Below, in pieces: positions 29,393 through 42,200 of a stretch of 64,000 bases of DNA. The translations under genes and the position numbers were made by a program. Source of the DNA: Yersinia rochesterensis (lineage in GTDB: Bacteria > Pseudomonadota > Gammaproteobacteria > Enterobacterales > Enterobacteriaceae); NCBI RefSeq assembly GCF_003600645.1, contig NZ_CP032482.1, forward strand, positions 3,348,001 to 3,412,000, given 5' to 3'. Within the stretch, counting starts at the first letter, position 1, and each line of letters starts with the position of its first letter. Under the pieces are notes generated by a model. The model saw nothing but the letters and a program-made list of their open reading frames with translations, did no database searches and had not been told where the DNA came from.

Positions 29393-30718
29393 GTGAAGGA
29401 ACGTAGTACAGAACTGGTCCAGGGATTTCGTCACTCAGTTCCCTATATCAATGCGCACCGCGGCAAGACATTTGTTGTCATGCTGGGTGGCGAGGCGATT
29501 GAGCATGAAAACTTTTCTAGTATCGTTAACGATATAGGCTTATTGCATAGCCTTGGGATCAGGCTGGTTGTGGTATATGGCGCTCGTCCACAAATCGACA
29601 GCAATCTGGCACAGCATCACTACGAACCTATTTATCACAAGCATACCCGAGTCACTGATGCCCGGACGTTGGAAATGGTCAAGCAGGCGGCGGGTTTATT
29701 GCAATTAGATATCACCGCAAGATTATCAATGAGTTTGAATAATACTCCGCTCCAAGGCGCGCATATCAATGTGGTCAGCGGCAACTTTATTATTGCTCAG
29801 CCCTTGGGTGTAGATGATGGTGTAGATTATTGCCACAGTGGCCGTATCCGCCGGATTGATGAAGAAGCAATTCATCGCCAATTAGACAATGGCGCGATTG
29901 TGTTGCTGGGGCCAGTTGCGGTGTCAGTCACCGGCGAGAGCTTTAATCTGACCTCAGAAGAAGTGGCGACTCAGCTAGCTATCAAACTGAAAGCTGAAAA
30001 AATGATTGGTTTTTGCTCATCCCAAGGGGTGACAGATAACGAAGGCAATATTATTTCAGAACTGTTCCCGAATGATGCGCAAAAACGGATTGAAGATCTG
30101 GAGCAAGAGGGTGATTACAACTCGGGGACGGTCCGTTTTCTGCGTGGGGCTGTGAAAGCTTGCCGCAGTGGGGTACGCCGCAGCCATTTACTGAGTTATC
30201 AGGAAGATGGGGCGCTGGTGCAAGAACTGTTCTCCCGTGATGGTATCGGTACCCAGATTGTGATGGAGAGTGCGGAACAAGTTCGTCGCGCAACCATTAA
30301 TGATATTGGCGGCATATTGGAGCTGATTCGCCCGCTGGAGCAACAAGGTATTTTGGTGCGCCGTTCACGTGAGCAGCTTGAAATGGAGATAGACAAGTTC
30401 ACCATTATCGAGCGGGATAATTTGACCATTGCTTGCGCCGCGCTTTATCCTTTCCCCGAAGAACAAATCGGTGAAATGGCCTGTGTCGCGGTACATCCGG
30501 ATTATCGCAGTTCATCCCGAGGGGAAATGCTGTTAAAACGGGTGGCTAATCAAGCACGGCAAATGGGCCTTAAAAAGCTGTTTGTATTGACTACCCGCAG
30601 TATTCACTGGTTCCAAGAGCGCGGTTTTACTCCCGCCGAAGTTGATGTGTTACCGATTCAGAAGCAAGAATTGTATAACTATCAACGTCGCTCAAAGATT
30701 CTGCTGGCAGATTTGTAA
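29393..30718 (+). CDS. argA: ArgA, N-acetylglutamate synthase
   Basis: Acetylates glutamate with acetyl-CoA, the first step of arginine synthesis, feedback-inhibited by arginine. The 441-residue protein has an N-terminal amino-acid-kinase-like domain (residues 1 to about 285, [12 protein letters not shown] and [10 protein letters not shown]), which binds arginine. A C-terminal GNAT domain with [17 protein letters not shown] follows. Near-identity to E. coli extends throughout. The start is GTG at 29393 with GAGGAT upstream. ArgR operators directly precede it. Confidence 0.97.
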   Translation: MKERSTELVQGFRHSVPYINAHRGKTFVVMLGGEAIEHENFSSIVNDIGLLHSLGIRLVVVYGARPQIDSNLAQHHYEPIYHKHTRVTDARTLEMVKQAAGLLQLDITARLSMSLNNTPLQGAHINVVSGNFIIAQPLGVDDGVDYCHSGRIRRIDEEAIHRQLDNGAIVLLGPVAVSVTGESFNLTSEEVATQLAIKLKAEKMIGFCSSQGVTDNEGNIISELFPNDAQKRIEDLEQEGDYNSGTVRFLRGAVKACRSGVRRSHLLSYQEDGALVQELFSRDGIGTQIVMESAEQVRRATINDIGGILELIRPLEQQGILVRRSREQLEMEIDKFTIIERDNLTIACAALYPFPEEQIGEMACVAVHPDYRSSSRGEMLLKRVANQARQMGLKKLFVLTTRSIHWFQERGFTPAEVDVLPIQKQELYNYQRRSKILLADL

Positions 30719-30721
30719 TCT

Positions 30722-30741
30722 GAAGGGGCGTTCGCCCCTTC
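30722..30741. terminator. Shared terminator between argA and recD
   Basis: An 8-bp stem GAAGGGGC/GCCCCTTC (30722-30729 with 30734-30741) with loop GTTC lies between convergent genes, followed by AATATTTTC on the plus strand. It probably serves argA, and it could act in both directions. Confidence 0.65.
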
Positions 30742-30748
30742 AATATTT

Positions 30749-32650
30749 TCAGGTCAATTGATTCAGACGTTCTACCAATCCGCTAACACGAAGCGTAGGT
30801 GTCCGGACCGCATGGCTCAATACCGTATCACTGCAATACAATGTCAAACGCTGACGGGCGCGGGTAATGGCGGTATAGACCAATTCGCGAGTTAACACTG
30901 GCATGAACGTATTGGGTAAAACCAATGCCGTATGTTCAAATTCCGAACCTTGAGATTTATGCACCGTCATAGCATAAGCGGTTTCGTGGCTGGGAAGACG
31001 GCTCGGCTGCACAGATTTTATATTGCCGTCTGGCAACTGGAAATGTACCCGTAGCTCCCCCTCACTATCATACAAAGCAATGCCAATATCGCCGTTGAAT
31101 AAACCCAGCGCACTGTCATTCAGCCCTATCATCACCGGCCTGCCAACATACCAACGCCCCGACGGCCCTGGTGCTCGCTCAATTAACCGCTTGCGGTGCA
31201 GTAGCTGCTCAATGCGCTCATTTAAGCCACTGACACCAAATGGCCCAGACCGTAATGCACACAGTAGTTGATAGCGCCCAAATGCAGCCAGCACCTCAAC
31301 CGCATGAGCACCTGCGGCGGCCAGTTCAAGATAGTGCTGATAGCCCGCAACACAGTCTTCCAGCAATACCTGATAATCATCTGAATCTGCCAGAGAGAAA
31401 TTTTCAATATCGGAATATGTGCCATTTAGAACAGATAATGCATCCCGATACTTTCCGGCATTAACTGCTAAAGCAAGCTGTCCAATCCCCGATTTCTCAT
31501 CGAAGCGGTAGCTTTTACGCAGCAAACACAAGCTATCACGGACATTGACTGTATCTGTCTGCACATCACCAATCGGGATGTTTCCCACCAATATGCATCC
31601 TGTTAAGCGAGTTAGCTGCTCTGCTCGTGATCCACTGTAACCCAACTCAGCAAAGCGACATATATCACCCAGCACGGCCCCTGCTTCTACCGAAGCCAAT
31701 TGATCACGGTCACCGAGAAAAATCACCTGGGCTTTGGTTGGCAATGCTGCAATTAGCCGCGCCATCATAGGCAAATCCACCATTGATGCTTCATCGACCA
31801 CCAACACATCAAGGTTTAGGGGGTTACCACGGTGATAACGTAGGCGCTGACTATTAGGTTGCGCGCCCAACAAACGGTGCAATGTGGATGCCTGGTCGGG
31901 GAATAACTTGCGTTCATCGTCAGTCAGTGAGAGTTGGCGAATGGCTTTGCCCAGTGATTCCGTCAAGCGCGCAGCCGCTTTACCGGTGGGTGCGGCAAGT
32001 TGAATACGCAGTCGTTGCCCTTGGCTAAGTTGTATCAGCGCAGTCAATAATTTGGCAACGGTGGTCGTTTTACCTGTCCCTGGGCCACCGGAAATGACGG
32101 AGATACGGCGGGTAGCTGCAACAGCAGCAGCCAACTTTTGCCAGTCGACCTCAGTGCCTGCCGGCCCAAATAGGCGATCGAGCGTCTCTCTTAGTAATGT
32201 TTCATTGACGTCTCTGGCTTCATTGCCGTCACTGTCTTCCTTGATAAGCGACGCCGTATTGTCGCTGGCCATAAAACGCACCACATCCCCTTCGTATTGC
32301 CACATCCGTTGTAGATACAAACGGTCATTTTGCAAAACTAACGGTGTGGGCTGTGTGCCATCACTTACTGCTGGAGAGTTATTGAGTGTTTGCATCCACT
32401 GTAATTGATCCGGTGCACCAATTACCTGCCACAGCGCTAGCGCTAGCGCTGGCTGTCGCCCGCCAAATAGCTTTTCTGGCTGCAAATAATTGAGTGGAAG
32501 ACATACATGCCCAGCACCAGCTTCAGCACTGAGAACAGCCGCTGCCAATTGCATCATGGGGTCATTATCACCGGCGATCATTCGTGAGAACTGAACATCC
32601 AGCGGACGTAGTAAGTGGTCACGAACCGCCTGCTCCAGTAACGTCATCAT
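30749..32650 (-). CDS. recD: RecD, exodeoxyribonuclease V alpha subunit
   Basis: The fast 5'-3' helicase of RecBCD. The 633-residue product has Walker [16 protein letters not shown] near residue 190, Walker B-type VLVVDEAS, and helicase motifs [16 protein letters not shown] and VHKSQGSEF near the C-terminus. E. coli RecD has 608 residues; the excess lies mainly in an insert before the Walker motif, around [16 protein letters not shown]. The start ATG at 32650 overlaps the recB stop by four bases (ATGA), a sign of coupling. Order recC-ptrA-recB-recD is conserved. Confidence 0.96.
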   Translation of the reverse strand: MMTLLEQAVRDHLLRPLDVQFSRMIAGDNDPMMQLAAAVLSAEAGAGHVCLPLNYLQPEKLFGGRQPALALALWQVIGAPDQLQWMQTLNNSPAVSDGTQPTPLVLQNDRLYLQRMWQYEGDVVRFMASDNTASLIKEDSDGNEARDVNETLLRETLDRLFGPAGTEVDWQKLAAAVAATRRISVISGGPGTGKTTTVAKLLTALIQLSQGQRLRIQLAAPTGKAAARLTESLGKAIRQLSLTDDERKLFPDQASTLHRLLGAQPNSQRLRYHRGNPLNLDVLVVDEASMVDLPMMARLIAALPTKAQVIFLGDRDQLASVEAGAVLGDICRFAELGYSGSRAEQLTRLTGCILVGNIPIGDVQTDTVNVRDSLCLLRKSYRFDEKSGIGQLALAVNAGKYRDALSVLNGTYSDIENFSLADSDDYQVLLEDCVAGYQHYLELAAAGAHAVEVLAAFGRYQLLCALRSGPFGVSGLNERIEQLLHRKRLIERAPGPSGRWYVGRPVMIGLNDSALGLFNGDIGIALYDSEGELRVHFQLPDGNIKSVQPSRLPSHETAYAMTVHKSQGSEFEHTALVLPNTFMPVLTRELVYTAITRARQRLTLYCSDTVLSHAVRTPTLRVSGLVERLNQLT

Positions 32651-35600
32651 ATTGATGTGCCCTCACCGGTTATAACAATTCCACTTTTATCGCTAATGTA
32701 CGGCTCTACCTCACGACCACTGAATAAACAGTCCATTTTTTCGATCAGCGCCCATTCAGGGCGGCAACTAAAAATACCATTTCCAGGATGTTGGCTATCA
32801 ATGCCGCGCAGGAAGAGATAAATGACACCACCAAAGTCGCGCTGATAGTCATAATTACCCAGCCGATGACGTAAATAGCGATGTAATGCCAAGGTATAAA
32901 GCTGATATTGCAAGTCATAGCGATGCTCTGCCATTGCTTGGGCCATCGCCTCATTGGTATAAGCGCTGCTGTCTTCCCCCAACCAGTTAGACTTATAATC
33001 CAACAAGTAATATTTCCCCTGCCAACAGAAAACCAGGTCAATAAATCCTTTGAGCATCCCTCGGACTTGCTGAAAATCCAACGCAGGGCATTGACGGGAA
33101 AGTGGATCATACTGCTTGATTAAGATATCTAACTCTCGGGCTTGCAACAGCGCATCTATCGGCAAATAAAATTGCAACTCGGCCTGCTTACTCTGTGGGG
33201 TCAATCCCGCCAATGTCACGCCGGTTTCATTCAGAGGAGTTTGTACAATGTCATTTAGCCACTGATACAGCATAGGTGACCACTGCTCGCCAAAACCTTG
33301 TTGCTGAAGTTGCTCCGTCAACCCGTCTTGCTCAATAGGCTGGCTAAAATCCAAGGGTTCGAGTAAATCATGCAGGAAAGTCCCAGGGGCCGCGCCGCGA
33401 GGGAAAGTATGAGGGGTTAACTGGCTCTCGCTAGTTGATGCTTGCTCACCAACGGCGTCAGTATCCAGCCGTGGTAATAACTCCTGTAATGGCACATTCA
33501 GTGCTGGTGATACCCCACTTTTACTCGAACCATGCTGCTGTAGACCGGAATAGCTGGTGACTCGCCAAAAATCGTGTATTTGACGGCTAAACTGACGGGC
33601 AGCAAGGGCTGGTAACTCTTTCCGCAGTGGATGCCAAGGCGTTTCGTCCAGTTGCCCAGCTTGCAAAACAGAAATATCCCCACCGGCTAGGGTTGCTAAC
33701 TCGGCGAGTTTGTCAGCAAGATACTGCGCATCTCCCGCATGGCCTTGTTGCACCAAATAGCCTAGTGCGCTGAGATGCATGTCACTTTCACCCTGTTTTT
33801 TTCGCCCGCCTTTAATCAGCGGAGCAATACCTATGCTGCAATGATAAACCGCACGGGTGAGTGCGACATATAATAACCGTAAGTCTTCTGCCAGCCGCTC
33901 TTCCTCTGCCAAAGCCTGACTCTCTTCATCGGCGTTCAGGTCAAGTAAGGCCTCAAAACTGTGACGATCATGGTAAAGAACGTCTTGCTGTTGGCGGAAA
34001 TTACCCACAAAAGGTAACCATACCAGCGGGTATTCCAGCCCTTTCGATTTATGGATAGTTATCACCCGCACCAAATGACGATCACTTTCCAAACGTAATT
34101 GTTGGTTATCAGACTGATGATTCGGCTGGGCTATTTGTTGTGCCAACCAACGGATTAGTGCGTGCTCACTATCAAGCTGCGATGCGGCTTCTTGTAATAA
34201 CTCTCCCAAATGCAGCAAATCTGTCAGCCGCCGTTCACCGCCCTGAGTTGCTAACAAGTTTTCAGCTAAATGGCGATGAGCCATAATCTCCCGTAGCATC
34301 GGTAGCACGCCACGGCGCTGCCAATGTTGGCGGTAGCCATCGAATTCATCAACCAAAGCATCCCAAGCCCGCTCATCGTGGTTCAATCCATCCAGCATTT
34401 GTGCATCTAGCCCCAGCATACCGGTCGCCATGGCACTGCGTAATGCCCGTTCCTGTTCAGGAGCCAGAGCGGCCTGCAATAGCCACAGTAGATCTTTGGC
34501 CTCTGCAGTATCAAATACGCTGTCACGATTAGATAAATAAACAGATGGGATAGCCAATGCACTCAAAGCATCGCGCACTAATGCCGCCTCTGCCCGGCTA
34601 CGCACTAATATCGTGATATCTGACGCCTGAACCGGTCTTGAGCTTGTGGCCGTCACTAATTGAGCTAATCCCTGCTGGCCCGAGGTGAGCCAGTCACGGA
34701 TTTGGGCAGCACACTGTCGCGCCATTAGTTGTTGGTACTCACTAACCCCAACGCCCTCACCCGGCTGCAACCAGAAAGACATCGCTGGCTGTTTTTTCCC
34801 TTTTATTTCAAATGATAACTGTTTATTTTTTTGCGCGGGAGCCACATTTACAAAGGGAATTTGCTTAAACAAAAAAGGAATGTCGACCAAACTAAAAAGC
34901 CGATTGACTGATTGCACCATCGGGAAAGATGAGCGCCAGTTAGTCTCTAGTGTGTAGTGTGCACTTACTTCCGAGCGAGCCCGAATATAAGTGAAAATAT
35001 CAGCACCACGGAAAGCATAAATAGCTTGTTTAGGATCCCCAATCAACAATAGGCCGCACTCTCCTTGCCCACCATAAAGTGTGTGGAAAATACGGTATTG
35101 CTGTGGGTCAGTATCTTGAAACTCATCAATCATTGCGACGGGATAACGAATGCGAATAGATTGAGCCAACAATTCTCCGCCCGGTTGCTGCAATGCTGCA
35201 TCCAATTTACTGAGCAGGTCATCAAAACCTAATTCTGCCCGCTGCCGTTTCTCTTGCTGTACAGAGGCTCGTATTTCACTGATCGCTCTGGCTAAAATCA
35301 GATCTCTGAGTGTCAGAGGTTGCTCGAATATACGGTCTATAGCATTGAATATATCGTGCTGAGGAGCTTCCCCTTTTTTGGTTTTTTCAAATAATACTGA
35401 CTGCCGAAATTTCTCTAACTCTTTAGGTAACTGGTAATCGCCGGTTTCTTGTTCCGCCCAGATACCAACCTTTTCCAACCAGTTAGGTAAATATCGGGCA
35501 CTGTAACTGCGTTTATCGACACCAGATCCGCTAATCAGCGCCTCTAACTCCGGGGCCACTGCGCGCCATTGTGCTTTGACTGCATCAATTTGTTCCACTA

Positions 35601-36276
35601 TCTGCTGATGTCGACTGAGTATCGTTTCATCATCACCAGGGGCTTGCCGAAATTTTGGCGTTTCTCCCTGTAAATAAGCAGAAAGATCCTTGAGTAAGGC
35701 CTCTGGCCCGCTCCACTCTTGACTAACCGCCCTGGCGATAGCCAGAGGCAGCGGATAACAATGACGCCGCCAGAAATCGGCGCAAGCTTGCCGGCGTAAT
35801 GGCAGTTCATCCTGCACCAAAGTTTGCTCAAATAAGATGCCAGATTCAAAAGCATTGTTAGCCAACATACGCTGACAAAAACCGTGAATAGTATAAATTG
35901 CAGCTTCATCCATCTGGCGCTCAGCCGCCAGCAATTGTGCTGCGGCCTCACTCAGATCAATGATTTCAGCTAATAAAGCCTGATGCATTGGGTCATAGCT
36001 GACTCCCCGTACGCAGGCGATACGCAACTCATGGATATTGTCACGAATTCGCCCTCTCAATTCTTCAGTTGCCGCCTCGGTAAAGGTCACTACCAAGATC
36101 TCTTCGACCATGAGAGGGCGACGAAACGCCGCCTCTCCACCTAATCCAAGCAGCAATCTGAGATAAAGAACCCCGATGGTAAAAGTCTTACCTGTACCGG
36201 CTGAGGCCTCAATTAGCCTCTCGCCATACAAGGGTAGCGTTAGCGGTTCCAGCCGCTGAGGAGTCATTGATGTCAT
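32647..36276 (-). CDS. recB: RecB, exodeoxyribonuclease V beta subunit
   Basis: 3'-5' helicase and the only nuclease of RecBCD, which resects double-strand breaks to Chi. The 1209-residue protein has Walker [13 protein letters not shown] near residue 30, UvrD-like motifs ([32 protein letters not shown]) and [14 protein letters not shown]. At the C-terminus is the nuclease core GFIDLVF and [12 protein letters not shown], where the Asp and Lys are catalytic. The start at 36276 overlaps the ptrA stop by four bases (ATGA); an upstream in-frame ATG (36339) would overlap ptrA deeply and has no homology. Confidence 0.96.
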   Translation of the reverse strand: MTSMTPQRLEPLTLPLYGERLIEASAGTGKTFTIGVLYLRLLLGLGGEAAFRRPLMVEEILVVTFTEAATEELRGRIRDNIHELRIACVRGVSYDPMHQALLAEIIDLSEAAAQLLAAERQMDEAAIYTIHGFCQRMLANNAFESGILFEQTLVQDELPLRRQACADFWRRHCYPLPLAIARAVSQEWSGPEALLKDLSAYLQGETPKFRQAPGDDETILSRHQQIVEQIDAVKAQWRAVAPELEALISGSGVDKRSYSARYLPNWLEKVGIWAEQETGDYQLPKELEKFRQSVLFEKTKKGEAPQHDIFNAIDRIFEQPLTLRDLILARAISEIRASVQQEKRQRAELGFDDLLSKLDAALQQPGGELLAQSIRIRYPVAMIDEFQDTDPQQYRIFHTLYGGQGECGLLLIGDPKQAIYAFRGADIFTYIRARSEVSAHYTLETNWRSSFPMVQSVNRLFSLVDIPFLFKQIPFVNVAPAQKNKQLSFEIKGKKQPAMSFWLQPGEGVGVSEYQQLMARQCAAQIRDWLTSGQQGLAQLVTATSSRPVQASDITILVRSRAEAALVRDALSALAIPSVYLSNRDSVFDTAEAKDLLWLLQAALAPEQERALRSAMATGMLGLDAQMLDGLNHDERAWDALVDEFDGYRQHWQRRGVLPMLREIMAHRHLAENLLATQGGERRLTDLLHLGELLQEAASQLDSEHALIRWLAQQIAQPNHQSDNQQLRLESDRHLVRVITIHKSKGLEYPLVWLPFVGNFRQQQDVLYHDRHSFEALLDLNADEESQALAEEERLAEDLRLLYVALTRAVYHCSIGIAPLIKGGRKKQGESDMHLSALGYLVQQGHAGDAQYLADKLAELATLAGGDISVLQAGQLDETPWHPLRKELPALAARQFSRQIHDFWRVTSYSGLQQHGSSKSGVSPALNVPLQELLPRLDTDAVGEQASTSESQLTPHTFPRGAAPGTFLHDLLEPLDFSQPIEQDGLTEQLQQQGFGEQWSPMLYQWLNDIVQTPLNETGVTLAGLTPQSKQAELQFYLPIDALLQARELDILIKQYDPLSRQCPALDFQQVRGMLKGFIDLVFCWQGKYYLLDYKSNWLGEDSSAYTNEAMAQAMAEHRYDLQYQLYTLALHRYLRHRLGNYDYQRDFGGVIYLFLRGIDSQHPGNGIFSCRPEWALIEKMDCLFSGREVEPYISDKSGIVITGEGTSI

Positions 36277-39164
36277 GGAGCCAATACCTTCTGCGGCAAG
36301 GTTGCTTGCAAGGCTGAAGTTGTTGGGTAGGTCGTCCATCCTTTAAGCACCGCATATCCTCCCTCAGTTTGCCCTTGGCCTTTAACCTGAGAAAGCAGCG
36401 CCAAACCTTGTGGTTTAATAACAGCTTGCTGGAAGAAATCCGCCAATGCAGGGTTTGTCAACTGCTTCACTTGAGTAATCATTTTCTCGCGGCTATCAAA
36501 GGCAAAATTATTGCGATTAAAATCATTACTATAACGGCTGGCTTCTTCATCCAGCGTTTGTGGACGTTGCAGTAATTGGTTAATAAGTGCCTGTTTGTAT
36601 TGTTCAAAATCAGCCGGTTTCATTTCACGCAACCGCTTCTCAGCTTGCGGATAAAACGCAAGATAGCGCTGGTAAAGATAATCAGGCTGTTTGCTATTAC
36701 TTTGCAGTAAGAAACCTAAGCCCCATTGACGCCCAACTGACATTGGGAAGGCAAATACCGCGTAGCCGAGTTGCTCTGCTGTACGAAGCTGGTCATAGAA
36801 CCACGGTTGAACAATCTGCCCCAGCAAAGCACTGCGCGCCATGCCCTCAATTTCTGTATAGCCGGTCGGCACATAGACGGCAGCCAGCGCCGCATCTGAG
36901 CTACTGCCAATCCGTTCCATGTTGGCAAGCTGAGCTTTATCAACAATAACATCCTCACCAGTCCACCAGATTGTCCCAGTCAAATTGAGTTGTTTTTTCA
37001 ATGACTCGGCCAAGGAAGTTACCTGCTGGGCTGTCATATTACCCACCGCCAATACTTCTACCGCAGACTGTTTGAGCAAATCATCGCGATAGGTTATGAC
37101 ATCTTGCACACTGATGGTGTCTAGTAACTTACGCCGCTCGCTACGTTCTGAATAAGGAACATTAGACAGTAACTTGGCTGGCTGAATTGCCAACTCATAA
37201 GCTTTGCCTTTCTCGGCAATTTCCAGTTGTTCACGATACCAAGACTTAGCCTGTGCCAATTGATCTTTTGTCGGAGTGAAACTGGAGTAACCCTCCACCA
37301 AAGAAGTCAGCAACTGCGGCATCCGCTGTGTGAAGCCATTCGCACTGACATACAAACCATTATTCGGCGTAGTAGAGAAGCTAATCCCACCGATTGAGGC
37401 CTGATAACTCAGCTCATCAAGTGATAGTCCTGCCAGGTAATCAGTCAAAGCAAAAAGAACCTGATGACGAGCAGTATCCAGAGCATGTGGGTTACGGAAA
37501 GCAACAGAGATATCGGCTTTCGGTTCGTCAGCAAAATACTGACTTGGCATATAGAACACCCGCAGTCCCGGTTGTTCTGCCACTTGCTGTGGTCGGGTGA
37601 TATTTTTATCAGCTTTGATTAAAGAGAAATCATCCGGAATATAGGGATTAAGTGCTGGTAAACTCAGCGTGATGTCTTTCCCCAACTTTTGCCATTCTTG
37701 CATCTCTTGTGGGCTGATTTTATTGACTTGATAAGGGGCATCAACAAAATAGGCGACTTTATTGTGGGGTTCTTCTGGGCTGACAAACCAAATACGCGCA
37801 TTTTCCGGTGTCATCTCAGCCAGTCGCGCAGTAATGGCTTTCGGATCATAGTGATCAGCCAGATAAGGTGCATCCAGTACATGTGCAACAGGTACCCGCA
37901 ACATCATATCTACCAGCCACTCGATGTAATCCATATCCCGAGTGATTGAGGGGTAGCGGAAATCCAAATTCAATACATGAGCAATTTCATCGAAATAGCT
38001 CTTTTTAATGCCGTCTTTGTGTAGCATGTTGATGTAATCAAAAATAGCGGCCACCACGACATCACGGTTTGCCAGACCTTTATCGGTAAGTGATACAGAA
38101 ATAGAGAATACACCACCATTTCTATCCACCATCGGGTCAGCCCCGGCATTGATGGCATCAGCCAATCCTTGTTTTTGCAACCAGTCAGACAAAGTATCTT
38201 TGCTACGATTTCCTATCAAATAACTAATGTAGGTATCTGTTTTACTGCGGAATTCTGCACTATTATTCTCAATGCGGAATTCTACTTTTAGCTGCTTGCG
38301 AGGTTGGGCTGGAACATAATGAATAATAATGCCGGTTTGATCCGGAGTGACCGCAGGTACTGTAATCGCGGGTACTTTTGCGTCCCGATTAGGGATTCGA
38401 CCAAAGGTATCAGCGGCTAATTGTGCCAACTTTTCTAAGGACTGATTGCTATACAGCACGCCCACCATCAGGTTAGCTGAGTAATAATGGTGATAGAAAC
38501 TCAGTAGCTCATCATGTAATTTCCCGTCAGGTTTATCTTTCAGTGTGTCCAGATTTCCGCCGGAGAAACGCGCACTGGGGTGAGCCGGGTTTAAGGTTTC
38601 CGCATTCACTTGCGCCATACGCATACCATCGCGGGAGCGGGCCATCGTCAATTCAGCATTTACCGCATTACGTTCACGGTCGGCATTAATGGGGTCTAAC
38701 AGCGGCTCAGCAATTGCATCAGCCAAACGGTCAACCGCCGGGGCCAATGCATCATTTTCAATTTCAAGATAATAAGCGGTTCGATAAGAAGCCGTGCTAG
38801 CGTTATGGCTACCACCATGCTTTTTCAAGAATTCAGAGAAACTGCCGGGTTCAGGGAAACGTTTAGAGCCCATCAATAACATATGTTCTAAATAATGAGC
38901 TAATCCCAATTGATTATTAGGGTCTTCCAAAGATCCAACAGGCAATGCCAAGGCAGCTAAGGATTTGGGTGCTTGCTCATCAGAAACCAACAACACGGTC
39001 ATACCATTAGGCAATTTTATTGCCTGATATTTGCGCAGGTCGTGTTCACTTTTATGAATAGCTTCTGCCAGTGGTTGCCATGCAGGAGTGTCAGCCCAAC
39101 TCAGTGGGGCCAGCAAACCTAATAAGAAAAATATGCCAATAATGCGGGCAAACTGTTTATGCAT
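36273..39164 (-). CDS. ptrA: PtrA, protease III (pitrilysin)
   Basis: Periplasmic zinc metalloprotease of the M16 family that degrades small peptides. The 963-residue precursor has a Sec signal peptide (hydrophobic IIGIFFLLGLLAPLS, cleavage near ALSWAD at residue 24). The inverted zinc motif HYLEH has His90, Glu93 and His94. Four homologous M16 domains are expected; one catalytic copy is visible. It lies between recC and recB as in E. coli; whether this placement has functional meaning is unknown. Confidence 0.96.
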   Translation of the reverse strand: MHKQFARIIGIFFLLGLLAPLSWADTPAWQPLAEAIHKSEHDLRKYQAIKLPNGMTVLLVSDEQAPKSLAALALPVGSLEDPNNQLGLAHYLEHMLLMGSKRFPEPGSFSEFLKKHGGSHNASTASYRTAYYLEIENDALAPAVDRLADAIAEPLLDPINADRERNAVNAELTMARSRDGMRMAQVNAETLNPAHPSARFSGGNLDTLKDKPDGKLHDELLSFYHHYYSANLMVGVLYSNQSLEKLAQLAADTFGRIPNRDAKVPAITVPAVTPDQTGIIIHYVPAQPRKQLKVEFRIENNSAEFRSKTDTYISYLIGNRSKDTLSDWLQKQGLADAINAGADPMVDRNGGVFSISVSLTDKGLANRDVVVAAIFDYINMLHKDGIKKSYFDEIAHVLNLDFRYPSITRDMDYIEWLVDMMLRVPVAHVLDAPYLADHYDPKAITARLAEMTPENARIWFVSPEEPHNKVAYFVDAPYQVNKISPQEMQEWQKLGKDITLSLPALNPYIPDDFSLIKADKNITRPQQVAEQPGLRVFYMPSQYFADEPKADISVAFRNPHALDTARHQVLFALTDYLAGLSLDELSYQASIGGISFSTTPNNGLYVSANGFTQRMPQLLTSLVEGYSSFTPTKDQLAQAKSWYREQLEIAEKGKAYELAIQPAKLLSNVPYSERSERRKLLDTISVQDVITYRDDLLKQSAVEVLAVGNMTAQQVTSLAESLKKQLNLTGTIWWTGEDVIVDKAQLANMERIGSSSDAALAAVYVPTGYTEIEGMARSALLGQIVQPWFYDQLRTAEQLGYAVFAFPMSVGRQWGLGFLLQSNSKQPDYLYQRYLAFYPQAEKRLREMKPADFEQYKQALINQLLQRPQTLDEEASRYSNDFNRNNFAFDSREKMITQVKQLTNPALADFFQQAVIKPQGLALLSQVKGQGQTEGGYAVLKGWTTYPTTSALQATLPQKVLAP

Positions 39165-39262
39165 TCCGTTTCTCCCCTAACCCCTTAAAGTTGCCGCTAA
39201 AACGTGTATCCGGCTTCTTGTATACAATATGTATGAAAATCTTGTTTAGTCATGTGTAGCTA

Positions 39263-42200
39263 TCACGCCTTATTATGGCGGGCTATTGGTAATAAATAAC
39301 GTTCAGTTTCGTGTAATATCATATCGAGATGTTGATTATCCATCAGGCGGAATACTCTTTGTATATAGTTATCCTCACCTTCCCCGGCAATCCGTTGGTC
39401 ACCTTGCCAAACCTGTAAAAGTTTCATTCGAGCTTTGGTTTGTGTTTCTTCATCCCACAAAATTTGACCAGATTCGCTATCAAAACACTGACTCAACCAA
39501 GCCCAGCCACTTTTACTCAACAACAATAAAGGTTCGCACATACCTTGCTGATAGCCACTAATTAGCTGCTGTAAATATTGCCGTGCTTCGTCACAATCCA
39601 ATGGGGCATAACGCCATGCCGTTCCTTTACGTCCATACATTCGGCTTTCACCCTCACCGCCGGCGACGCAATACACCAAATGCTCAACCCACAACAAAAG
39701 CCCATCGACCGCAGTTAATGCCGCTGGCCGCCAACGAATTAAGCCGTCCTCCTGAATCTGATGAATCCATCCTGTTAGCGTGGTATCTCCAAACTCAATA
39801 TTCAGCTCAATACTGTGGCTCTCTTTACGTTCAGCACGAATTTGTTCAGCTAATGGCACCATTTCCTCTTGCTGACTTTCCCAGTAAAGCTCGCCGAAAG
39901 AACCATAAGGAAGGTTACCCGCCGCACGGGCACGACTGAATACTGTATTAATATCACTTTCTTCTATCAGCGCATTCAGTAGTTGAGTATTAAACTGATA
40001 GCGGTTGAGGTTATCTAAGGTAAAAGGTTCTTCATCCGGTAACTCCGTTTCTTCAATAACGAAATTTACCCCCAGCCGACGTTGGAAAAATGCCCTCACA
40101 GGATGGCGATAGAAACGGATTAATTCATCAAGAGTGATTTCAGGCAAAGGTTCGGGTGGTAAAGGTTGATTAAATTCTGGGTGTGCCAGTCCCTTGGATT
40201 CCGCAGAAGGCAGCCATTCAGCGGCGTAACTCTGTAACTCACTGTTTTTAATAAAGTTTTCTGCTAAGAACGGCATGCGTGGATGCCAACATAGCAAATG
40301 TTCAATAACCCGTTTGGCACTGTCATCAGCACTGAGTTCTTCATCACCAGGTAAGTGATAACTTTGCGAAATGTATTCAATCAACTCACTAACCAGCACC
40401 GAAGGATAGCGTTTACTGTTGTCTTGAATCGAGCGCCCGATATAACTGATATAAAGCTGTTGCTGGGCAGAGAGTAATGCCTCCAGGAATAGGTAGCGGT
40501 CATCATCACGGCGGCTGCGGTCACCACGGCGAACCTGTTTAGCCATTAAGTCAAAGCCCAACGGCGGTAAGGTTCGTGGATAAACACCATCATTCATTCC
40601 CAATAAACACACCACTTTAAACGGGATGGAGCGCATAGGCATTAGCGTACAGAAATTGATAGGCCCTGCGAGAAAACGCTGACTAATGCGCTCATTATCC
40701 AGGCGCGAAGCCAGTTCATCCCGTAGCAGACTCAGTGGCACGATATCCGGATATTGGGCAGCAATGCCATAGCTGATGACCTTCTGCCATTGCTGTTCAA
40801 TCAGTACCAGCACTGCTTCCGTATCGTTATCGGGTTCAAAGAAAGTATCTAATAATTGGCGACACAATGGCAGCCATTCACTGAGTGAACGGGACTCTCT
40901 TAATTGCTGCCGCCACTGGCTCAATTGCATCAACATTTCAGCTAATTGTCCGGCAAGTTCAGCAGCCAGACCACTGGACTCATCATAGGGCAGAACCCCT
41001 TGCCAATCACCGGCGGCGCTATCCATAGCATAGCCAAGTAGCATGCGGGTTATGCCAAAATGCCAGGTATGTTGGCCGGTGGCGGGCAGAGATAATTCGC
41101 GCACATTGTCATCATCTAATCCCCAACGGATACCAGACTCGCCAACCCATTGCCGCAAACGGCGCAATCCATCTTCGCTAATACCAAATTTATTGGCTAA
41201 AGCGGGCACTTCCAGCAGTGCTAATACCTGCTCAGAAGTAAAACGACTCTGGGGTAAATCAAGCAGAGTAATAAAAGCCTGAAGTGCGGGATGAGCCTGG
41301 CTAGCCTTACGGTCTGAAATGGCGAAAGGTAAATAACGCTCCCCGGTAGCATTACCAAATGTCGCCTGAATATAAGGAGTGTAGCTGTCAATATCCGCGA
41401 CCATCACAATAATGTCGCGCGGAGTCAGCTCTGGAGAGTCCTCCAGTAATTTCAGCAAGTTATCTTGTAAAACTTCCACTTCGCGTTGCGGGCTGTGGCA
41501 CACATGCAAGCTAAGGGAGCGGTCCGTGAGTTCCAAAACACGCTTTTGGTGACTATGAGCTAAGGTTTCTGGAGTGATGCCAATAATAGCGTGGTCTTCC
41601 AGCTCCAGCATGTCATGCTGAATACCATGTAAGAGATTATCCGGCTCAATATCAACAAAAGCATGAACCTCTTGGATCTCATCAACCTGAGATAATAAAT
41701 ACATGTGGTCACGACCAAGCCGGCCCCATGAGGCTAACAGCGGATTACTAAGATTTTGCTCACCATCATCATTAAATAGCTGCTCAGCCTGTTCAGGGTG
41801 GCGAAAGAGTTTTACTTCCATCGACGCACTTTCAGCCGATTCACGGTAATGCCTGCGTTTGCGGCTTTGTAATTTAGCTAAAAATGTATAATCCTGAATA
41901 TCTCCCCAAAAATAGCGGCATGGATTAGTAAACATCAAGTGAATATCAATGTGTTTACCCAGAGCTTGCAAAGCTTGTAAATAGATTGGGGGTAATGCAG
42001 ATATGCCGCAAATAAATACTCGTTTGGGCAATCCTGCCGGGCAAACGTCTGATTCAAGAAGTGTGCGGATAAAACGCTGATAGAGATTGGCGCGATGCCA
42101 TTCAGGTTGTTCTAACTGGCGAGTATAGCGAGTTAATTCGACCCACAGTAAAGCTTGCCACTGCTGAGCATCGTCCAAATTATCAACCAGTTGGCCTCGT